Below, in pieces: positions 4,092 through 9,754 of a stretch of 9,754 nt of DNA. The DNA lies in the NCBI RefSeq assembly GCF_937976265.1, contig NZ_CALJRX010000146.1, forward strand, positions 1 through 9,754. The letters are read 5' to 3'. Origin of the DNA: an uncultured Haemophilus sp. (GTDB lineage Bacteria > Pseudomonadota > Gammaproteobacteria > Enterobacterales > Pasteurellaceae). The notes below the pieces were generated by a model. The model made no database searches and was not told the DNA's origin. It was given only the letters and a program-made list of their open reading frames with translations. The first letter of the stretch is position 1. Each line of letters opens with the position of its first letter. Made by a program: the position numbers and the translations under genes.

Positions 4092-6674
4092 TTACAGCAT
4101 TTTCTTCAATTGATACAGATAAGCTAAGGCTTGTTTTGGACTTAATTCATCTGGATCAAGTTGCTCAATGGCTTCGCGTAAAGTATCAGGTTCTGCTTCA
4201 AAAGCCAATTCACCTTGATGTTGATTTAACGCTCTTAAATGTTGAATTTGTTGATCACCATTTTGTGCCGACAATTTTTCTAACTGATGCAATTTTTGCT
4301 TCGCCAGTTTAATGACGGATTGAGGCACACCAGCCAGCGCTGCAACAGCAAGACCATAACTTTTACTTGCCGCACCGTCTTGAACAGCATGCATAAAGGC
4401 GATGGTATTGTTATGTTCTAATGCATCTAAATGAATATTAGCAATACCTTCAATTTGTTCTGGCAGCGCAGTGAGTTCAAAATAATGGGTCGCAAATAAC
4501 GTAAGTGAACGGGTTTTCTTCGCCAACCATTCGGCACAAGCCCAAGCTAAAGAAAGCCCATCATAAGTAGACGTACCTCGTCCAATTTCATCAATCAGAA
4601 CCAAACTTTGTGAAGTGGCTTGATGAAGAATATTGGCCATTTCGGTCATTTCCACCATAAATGTCGAACGACCCGAGGCTAAATCATCAGAGGCACCAAT
4701 TCGAGTAAAAATCCGATCAATTTGCCCAATAACCGCGCTATCAGCCGGCACAAAACTGCCTATATACGCCATTAACGTAATTAAAGCTGTTTGACGCATA
4801 TAGGTACTTTTACCGCCCATATTTGGGCCAGTAATAATCAGTAAATGACGTTGCTGATTGAGATTAACAGGGTTAGCAATAAAGGGGGATTTTAAGACTT
4901 GTTCCACTACAGGATGACGACCATTTTCAATTTTTACGCCAATTTCATCGCTAAATTGTGGTGCAACATAATTTAAGGTTTCTGCTCGCTCTGCCAAGTT
5001 AACTAACACATCTAATTCAGATAAGGCTAAACTGGCTAACTGTAATTGACCTAAATGTGGCAGCAATAAATCAAATAATTCATCATAAAGCTGCTTTTCT
5101 AAAGCAAGCGCCGCCCCTTTTGATTTTAAAACCTTATCTTCGTATTCTTTTAATTCAGGAATAATATAGCGCTCGGCATTTTTTAAGGTTTGACGACGAA
5201 CATAATGAATTGGTGCTTTATGGGCTTGTCCTTGGCTAATTTGAATGTAATAACCATGCACCGCATTAAAGCCAATTTTTAAGGTATCAATGCCAGTACT
5301 TTCTCGTTCGCGTTGTTCTAAATTTTCTAAATATTGCGTTGCACCGGCTGAAAGGGTTCGCCATTCATCTAATTCTGCATTATAGCCTTCAGCAATAACG
5401 CCACCATCGCGAATTAATAACGGAGGAGTTTCAATAATTGCTTTTTGAAGTAGCTCGATTTGCGCGGAAAAATCACTAATTTGTGCGGAAAGTGCGGTCA
5501 AATTTGACGATATTTTTGTATGAATCAGTGATTTTATTGGTTCAATTTGTTCTAATGCAGTACGTAAACGCGTGAGATCGCGAGGACGAGCAGAACGCAG
5601 TGCTACACGAGCAAGAATCCGTTCCATATCCCCCACTTGTTGCAAATAAGGCTGCAATTCGTGATACAAATCTTGCTCAATAATTTCACCAATGGTTTTT
5701 TGGCGTTTTAATAGAATGTCTGTTTGACGGATAGGTTGATGAATCCAACGTTTTAACAAACGGCTACCCATTGGTGTAACACATTTATCTAATACCGAAG
5801 CCAGCGTATTTTCTGTGCCACCCGCAAGGTTTTGAGTGAGTTCTAAATTTCGACGTGTTGCGGCATCTAATTGAATATTATCGTTATTTTGAATAACACT
5901 AATGCTTTGAATATGTGGCAGAGAAGCCCGTTGTGTTTCTTTTGCATATTGCAATAAACAGCCTGCTGCTGCCAAGCCAAGGGGTGACTTTTCTACACCA
6001 AATGCACGTAAATCTTTCGTACCAAATTGACGATTAAGTTCGGAAATCGCCGTACTGAGCTCAAATTCCCAAATTGGACGACGGCGTAATCCTTTATAAT
6101 TTTCAATAATTGCCATTTCGGCAAAATCTTCACAATAAAGTAATTCTACGGGATTAATACGCTGTAATTCAGCTTGCAAGGCTTCTTTTGAATGAGGTTC
6201 ACAAAGCTGGAAGCGTCCAGACGTCATGTCTAATGTGGCTAGACCGAATTTTTCTTTTTCCTGATAAACCGCCACAATTAAGTTATCTTGGCGTTCTGGT
6301 AAAAGCGCTTCATCACTCACTGTACCTGGTGTCACAATTCGAACAATTTTACGTTCAACCGGCCCTTTTGAGGTAGCGGGATCACCCACTTGCTCACAAA
6401 TGGCTACAGGTTCACCTAATTGCACTAATTTTGCTAAATAACCTTCTACCGCATGATAAGGCACGCCCGCCATGGGAATTGGATTACCTGCTGATTGCCC
6501 ACGTTTCGTTAAAGAAATATCTAACAACGCCGCCGCTTTTTTTGCATCATCATAAAAAAGCTCATAAAAATCCCCCATTCGATAAAATAACAAAATGTCA
6601 GGATTTTCTGCTTTTAACTTGAGATATTGCTGCATCATTGGCGTATGCTGCTCGAAATTATCTTGTAAATTCAT
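4092..6674 (-). CDS. mutS: MutS, DNA mismatch recognition ATPase
   Basis: Recognises mismatches and small loops and starts methyl-directed repair with MutL and MutH. The 860-residue product is full length (E. coli 853). The mismatch-binding motif MGDFYELFYDDA carries F36 and E38, the residues that wedge at the mismatch. Connector, lever and clamp domains follow. The ATPase has Walker A GPNMGGKST (616-624) and Walker B LVLIDEIGRGTST with D695 and E696, then the FATHYFELT switch segment. The C-terminal helix-turn-helix and tetramerisation region is present (ALAYLYQLKKML at the end). GGAT at 6681-6684 is the only ribosome-binding-like sequence before the ATG. A TATACT (6714-6719 on the minus strand) could be a -10 without a good -35. 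The gap to mgtC is 84 nt with only a weak A/T hairpin (6733-6748). The gene carries one exact uptake sequence. Confidence 0.98.
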   Translation of the reverse strand: MNLQDNFEQHTPMMQQYLKLKAENPDILLFYRMGDFYELFYDDAKKAAALLDISLTKRGQSAGNPIPMAGVPYHAVEGYLAKLVQLGEPVAICEQVGDPATSKGPVERKIVRIVTPGTVSDEALLPERQDNLIVAVYQEKEKFGLATLDMTSGRFQLCEPHSKEALQAELQRINPVELLYCEDFAEMAIIENYKGLRRRPIWEFELSTAISELNRQFGTKDLRAFGVEKSPLGLAAAGCLLQYAKETQRASLPHIQSISVIQNNDNIQLDAATRRNLELTQNLAGGTENTLASVLDKCVTPMGSRLLKRWIHQPIRQTDILLKRQKTIGEIIEQDLYHELQPYLQQVGDMERILARVALRSARPRDLTRLRTALEQIEPIKSLIHTKISSNLTALSAQISDFSAQIELLQKAIIETPPLLIRDGGVIAEGYNAELDEWRTLSAGATQYLENLEQRERESTGIDTLKIGFNAVHGYYIQISQGQAHKAPIHYVRRQTLKNAERYIIPELKEYEDKVLKSKGAALALEKQLYDELFDLLLPHLGQLQLASLALSELDVLVNLAERAETLNYVAPQFSDEIGVKIENGRHPVVEQVLKSPFIANPVNLNQQRHLLIITGPNMGGKSTYMRQTALITLMAYIGSFVPADSAVIGQIDRIFTRIGASDDLASGRSTFMVEMTEMANILHQATSQSLVLIDEIGRGTSTYDGLSLAWACAEWLAKKTRSLTLFATHYFELTALPEQIEGIANIHLDALEHNNTIAFMHAVQDGAASKSYGLAVAALAGVPQSVIKLAKQKLHQLEKLSAQNGDQQIQHLRALNQHQGELAFEAEPDTLREAIEQLDPDELSPKQALAYLYQLKKML
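5490..5498 (+). repeat. DNA uptake signal sequence (exact, plus)
   Basis: AAGTGCGGT followed by CAAATTTG, a good match to the core plus its AT-rich extension, inside mutS. Confidence 0.92.
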
Positions 6675-6758
6675 GACGTTATCCAGTTTAAGTATTTAAC
6701 TTTTTGTCTAGCAAGTATAGGTTTTACGATAGAAGTAATGTGTTACTTTAAGCTGATT

Positions 6759-7475
6759 TTAATTTTCTACATCCACACTCAGTACTTCATCTTCTGTTTT
6801 TAACAGTGTATAGACATCTTTTAGCATTTCATTATCAATGTTGTAGCATCGTACTTGCAAGCGAACTTCGCCACTCGCTTGGTCTTTGACTGAGATATTT
6901 TCAATGCGGTAATCATGTTTCAATAATAAATCTGTCACTTTACTGATGCCGTTAGCAGAGCTCAATTGAATGGCTAAACGAGTACGTTTTTTATAGGTTT
7001 TACGACGAACATAACGTTGCACAATCGGGCTGATACGGATGGCGATTAAAATTATTAAAGTGGCGATAATCGCATCAAAAATAAAGCCTGCACCTGTTGC
7101 CACACCGATAGCCGCCGCAGCCCAAATAATGGCTGCAGTGGTTAAGCCTGAAATCGCATCATTTTTCTTGTGTAAAATTACCCCTGCACCTAAGAAACCA
7201 ATACCACTGATTACTTGTGCAGCAAGTCGCATAGGGTCAGTTCGGATATTATCTGAAACTTGCGCATAATGCTCTGCGGCTTGAATGGAGACAATCGTCA
7301 GTAAACAAGTCGTCACCGCAATAATGGCACAGGTTTTGACACCAACCGGTTTGTGTTTAAGTTCACGTTCTAAGCCAATAATCCCGCCAAGTACAAGTGC
7401 GAGTAGCATTTTTCCTAGGATAAGTAAATAAACCGTCTGTTCAAGAGCGGTCGAAAAAAGAGAAGAATTTTCCAT
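6759..7475 (-). CDS. MgtC/SapB-family inner-membrane protein
   Basis: Membrane protein of the MgtC/SapB family. In pathogens, members aid survival in low magnesium or inside macrophages, and Salmonella MgtC acts on the F-ATP synthase; which role applies here cannot be told. The product has 238 residues. Hydrophobic segments lie at about 15-36, 48-66, 84-102 and 113-148 (two helices). Family motifs visible are GGIIGLEREL...HKPVGVKT (30-48), GIGFLGAGVIL (91-101) and GLTTAAIIWAAAAIGVATGAG (110-130). A soluble C-terminal domain (about 165-238, beta-alpha pattern) fits the ACT-like tail of longer MgtC proteins. The ATG at 7475 has no evident Shine-Dalgarno sequence. The 5' coding region includes a variant uptake sequence. 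It is divergent from rimO (165 bp) and upstream of mutS on the same strand. I give no symbol because the family name mgtC is not assured for this copy. Confidence 0.9.
   Translation of the reverse strand: MENSSLFSTALEQTVYLLILGKMLLALVLGGIIGLERELKHKPVGVKTCAIIAVTTCLLTIVSIQAAEHYAQVSDNIRTDPMRLAAQVISGIGFLGAGVILHKKNDAISGLTTAAIIWAAAAIGVATGAGFIFDAIIATLIILIAIRISPIVQRYVRRKTYKKRTRLAIQLSSANGISKVTDLLLKHDYRIENISVKDQASGEVRLQVRCYNIDNEMLKDVYTLLKTEDEVLSVDVEN
7443..7451 (+). repeat. Variant uptake-like sequence AAGAGCGGT
   Basis: One base different from AAGTGCGGT and followed by CGAAAAAA, which fits the uptake extension. The same T-to-A change occurs in both arms of the terminator at 4041-4084. It lies in the mgtC-family coding region (codons for the STALEQ segment). 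Confidence 0.5.
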
Positions 7476-7640
7476 GTTAATAATGAATATGAGTAAATAA
7501 AAAAACGGATATTATTTTACCTGAAAAAAGAGCTTTAATGGGCAAATTTACAATCAATTTACCTTTAATTTATCGCCTTTCTGCTTGAAATTGAGTAAAA
7601 TCTAAAGTTTTGAAAGATGATGATAGCTGAGAATAAATTT

Positions 7641-8978
7641 ATGCAAAAATCAACGCCGAATATTGGCTTTGTAAGTTTAGGGTGTCCTAAAAATTTAGTG
7701 GATTCCGAACGTATTCTGACTGAATTACGTACTGACGGGTATAACATTGTGCCAAGTTATGAAAATGTGGACTTGGTTATTGTGAATACTTGCGGTTTTA
7801 TTGATAGTGCTGTGCAGGAATCCCTAGAAGCCATTGGAGAGGCGTTGGAAGAAAACGGACGTGTGATTGTGACCGGCTGCTTGGGGGCGAAAGAAGATCA
7901 AATTCGTCAAGTTCACCCAAAAGTATTGGAAGTGAGCGGTCCGCACAGTTATGAAACGGTAATGGCACAAGTACACAAGTACGTACCGAAACCAGAGCAT
8001 AATCCTTACACTAGCCTTGTACCAAAACAAGGGGTGAAATTAACACCGAAACATTATGCTTATTTGAAAATCTCAGAAGGCTGTGATCATCGTTGTACAT
8101 TCTGTATAATCCCTTCATTACGTGGGGATTTAGAAAGCCGTTCTATTACTCAAGTATTGGATGAAGCAAAACGTCTTGCTGATGCGGGTGTGAAAGAATT
8201 GTTGGTCGTTTCACAAGATACTTCAGCTTATGCGATGGATACACAACGCAAAGAAGGTGGCGTGAAAACGGCTTTCTGGAATGGCATGCCAATTAAAAAT
8301 GACTTAATGACCTTGTGTAAACAACTTGGTAAATTAGGCATTTGGGTGCGTTTACATTACGTTTATCCTTATCCGCACGTGGATGATTTAATTCCATTAA
8401 TGGCGGAAGGTCTATTGTTGCCTTATTTGGATATTCCATTGCAACATGCGAGTCCAAAAATTTTAAAAGCGATGAAAAGACCAGGAAAAATTGACCGCAC
8501 TTTAGAGCGTATCAAGCAATGGCGTGAGATTTGTCCGGATTTAACCCTACGTTCAACTTTCATCGTAGGCTTCCCGGGTGAAACAGAAGAAGACTTCCAA
8601 ATGTTATTGGATTTCTTAAAAGAAGCACAACTTGATCGTGTAGGCTGTTTCAAATTTAGTCCGGTAGAAGGCGCACCTGCAACCGAAATGGCAGACCAAG
8701 TGCCTGAAGATGTAAAAGAAGAACGTTTCCACCGCTTTATGCAGTTACAACAAGAAATTTCGGCTGAACGATTAAAACAAAAAATTGGCCAAACGCTTGA
8801 TGTCATCGTGGATGAAATTGATGACGAAGGTATTATTGGCCGTACAAAAGCTGATGCACCAGAAGTTGATGGCTTAGTTTATATTGAAAATCTAAGTGGT
8901 ACGCCTGTGAAAGTAGGCGAATTTATTAAAGTCACCATTACCCATTCAGATGAATATGATCTGTGGGGAACCTGTTAA
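7641..8978 (+). CDS. rimO: RimO, ribosomal protein S12 methylthiotransferase
   Basis: Radical-SAM enzyme that adds a methylthio group to the beta carbon of a conserved aspartate (D89 in E. coli numbering) of ribosomal protein S12. From the ATG at 7641 the product has 445 residues (E. coli 441). The N-terminal UPF0004 domain has the cluster cysteines C15, C51 and C80. The radical-SAM motif CDHRCTFC gives C148, C152 and C155. The GFPGETEEDF segment and C-terminal TRAM domain follow, ending DEYDLWG as in E. coli. In-frame ATGs at 7617 and 7620 would add eight or seven unconserved residues. I prefer 7641 because it places IGFVSLGCPKN at the usual distance and has GAGAAT upstream. A 39-nt gap without a terminator leads to an NGT-type glycosyltransferase gene, implying an operon. 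No convincing promoter is seen in the 165-bp gap to the mgtC-family gene. Confidence 0.96.
   Translation: MQKSTPNIGFVSLGCPKNLVDSERILTELRTDGYNIVPSYENVDLVIVNTCGFIDSAVQESLEAIGEALEENGRVIVTGCLGAKEDQIRQVHPKVLEVSGPHSYETVMAQVHKYVPKPEHNPYTSLVPKQGVKLTPKHYAYLKISEGCDHRCTFCIIPSLRGDLESRSITQVLDEAKRLADAGVKELLVVSQDTSAYAMDTQRKEGGVKTAFWNGMPIKNDLMTLCKQLGKLGIWVRLHYVYPYPHVDDLIPLMAEGLLLPYLDIPLQHASPKILKAMKRPGKIDRTLERIKQWREICPDLTLRSTFIVGFPGETEEDFQMLLDFLKEAQLDRVGCFKFSPVEGAPATEMADQVPEDVKEERFHRFMQLQQEISAERLKQKIGQTLDVIVDEIDDEGIIGRTKADAPEVDGLVYIENLSGTPVKVGEFIKVTITHSDEYDLWGTC
8494..8502 (-). repeat. DNA uptake signal sequence (exact, minus)
   Basis: ACCGCACTT on the plus strand; the minus strand reads AAGTGCGGT followed by CAATTTTTCC. 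It lies inside rimO, encoding the IDRTL segment. Confidence 0.92.
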
Positions 8979-9017
8979 TTATTCATTTTTTTTATTTTTT
9001 ACCAAAGGAATTTAGAA

Positions 9018-9754
9018 ATGGCAGAAACACAAAAACAACCAAGTGTTATCCGTTTTGAACAAGAAGTTGCAGCAAAAAATTATGAAGCTGCTTGCGTAGA
9101 ATTGCTCGACATTTTAAGCAAAATAGATACTAATTTTGGTGGCGTTGAAGGCATTGAAATTGATTATCCTAGTCAATTAAATGATGAATTAGTGCAAGAT
9201 AAAATCCAACATTTTTGTACTCGTGTGGCGGTTGCGATTAGTGAGTTATTTTCTGATCCTAAATTAGATATTTCTGAAGGTGGAGCACAACGTTTCTTTA
9301 CCTTACAACGTTGGATTAACATGATTTTTGCATCATCACCATTTGTAAATGCGGATCATGTGTTGCAAGCTTATAACCGCAATCCAGATAAAACCAATTT
9401 ATCCGATTTCCATTTAGATAATACGAGATCATCATTAATTAAATTCTGCATTTTGTATTTGCCAGAATCGAATATAAACGTCAATCTTGATGCTTTATGG
9501 AATTTAGATCCAGAATTATGCGCATCCCTTTGTTTTGCATTGCAATCACCACGTTTTATCGGTACAGAACAATCGTTTTCTAAGCGTGGTACGCTTTTAC
9601 AATGGTTCCCTGAAAAATTAGCAACGATTGAAAACTTAAATAATGTACCAAGTGCAATTTCACATGATGTGTATATGCATTGCAGCTACGATATTGCTGA
9701 AAATAAACACTGGGTGAAAAAAGCATTAAACCAAGTTATTCGTCGTCATTTATT
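9018..9754 (+). CDS. ngt: Cytoplasmic N-glycosyltransferase (HMW1C-like/NGT), N-terminal part only
   Basis: Family enzymes are soluble glycosyltransferases (CAZy GT41) that move glucose from UDP-glucose onto Asn in N-X-S/T sequons of adhesins and other proteins, in the cytoplasm and without a lipid carrier. The 245 complete codons cover the N-terminal all-alpha domain. Blocks that I recognise from Actinobacillus NGT and Haemophilus HMW1C are NYEAACVELLDIL, NFGGVEGIE, IFASSPFVNADH, SLIKFCILYLPESN, CASLCFALQSPRF and SHDVYMHCSYD. F40, R179, H216 and D217 stand where residues facing the acceptor-site groove have been described for Actinobacillus NGT, as I recall. The C-terminal GT-B domains with the UDP-glucose site lie past the right edge (full length about 620). 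AAGGAA ends 7 nt before the ATG. The gene follows rimO by 39 nt, as in A. pleuropneumoniae. No adhesin or hmwB gene is visible, so it resembles the stand-alone NGT type rather than the hmw-locus HMW1C type. Confidence 0.93.
   Translation, partial: MAETQKQPSVIRFEQEVAAKNYEAACVELLDILSKIDTNFGGVEGIEIDYPSQLNDELVQDKIQHFCTRVAVAISELFSDPKLDISEGGAQRFFTLQRWINMIFASSPFVNADHVLQAYNRNPDKTNLSDFHLDNTRSSLIKFCILYLPESNINVNLDALWNLDPELCASLCFALQSPRFIGTEQSFSKRGTLLQWFPEKLATIENLNNVPSAISHDVYMHCSYDIAENKHWVKKALNQVIRRHL

Noticed and set aside
6733..6748. AAGTAA/TTACTT hairpin between mgtC-family gene and mutS as a terminator
   Set aside because: Six mostly A-T pairs and no U tract on the minus strand; unlikely to terminate transcription efficiently.
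8423..8806. Minus-strand 127-codon open frame inside rimO
   Set aside because: It is antisense to the conserved radical-SAM and TRAM-linking part of rimO and looks like a translated complement of it.
8986..9000. T8-A-T6 tract between rimO and ngt as a phase-variable repeat or terminator
   Set aside because: There is no GC-rich stem before it, so it is not an intrinsic terminator. Eight Ts in an AT-rich gap is not long enough to claim phase variation without population data.

Overview
The window looks like a Pasteurellaceae chromosome, most likely Haemophilus or a close relative. It is AT-rich. It carries four exact copies of the Haemophilus-type DNA uptake 9-mer (AAGTGCGGT or its complement), and every protein reads as an ordinary gammaproteobacterial orthologue. 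The species cannot be fixed from the sequence alone.

Left part (1-2876). mnmG (minus strand, 3' end cut by the window edge), then a gene-free stretch of about 430 bases, then mioC and zapB (both minus). The gene-free stretch is the chromosomal replication origin, oriC. It has two 13-mer-like AT-rich elements, four DnaA boxes matching TTATNCACA and a dense GATC cluster. Spacing from the left 13-mer to the last DnaA box is about 241 bp, almost that of E. coli, in the same mnmG-oriC-mioC arrangement. Strong intrinsic terminators follow both mioC and zapB. The first separates mioC transcription from the origin. The second sits just before mioC and may form the 5' leader of its message.

Middle part (2877-6674). 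A divergent control region separates zapB from glpX (class II fructose-1,6-bisphosphatase, plus strand). It holds a perfect 12-bp palindrome of the PurR/LacI type inside the predicted glpX promoter. glpX converges on mutS (mismatch repair ATPase, minus), and both share a hairpin terminator whose arms are one-base variants of the uptake sequence.

Right part (6675-9754). An MgtC/SapB-family membrane protein gene lies upstream of mutS on the minus strand. Divergent from it, rimO (ribosomal protein S12 methylthiotransferase) is followed after 39 nt by the first 245 codons of a cytoplasmic N-glycosyltransferase of the HMW1C/NGT family, which runs off the right edge. rimO-ngt is the arrangement known from Actinobacillus pleuropneumoniae, where a second glucosyltransferase gene (agt) belongs to the same cluster. 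This is the most biologically distinctive locus here: a cytoplasmic protein N-glucosylation system linked to a ribosome-modifying enzyme.
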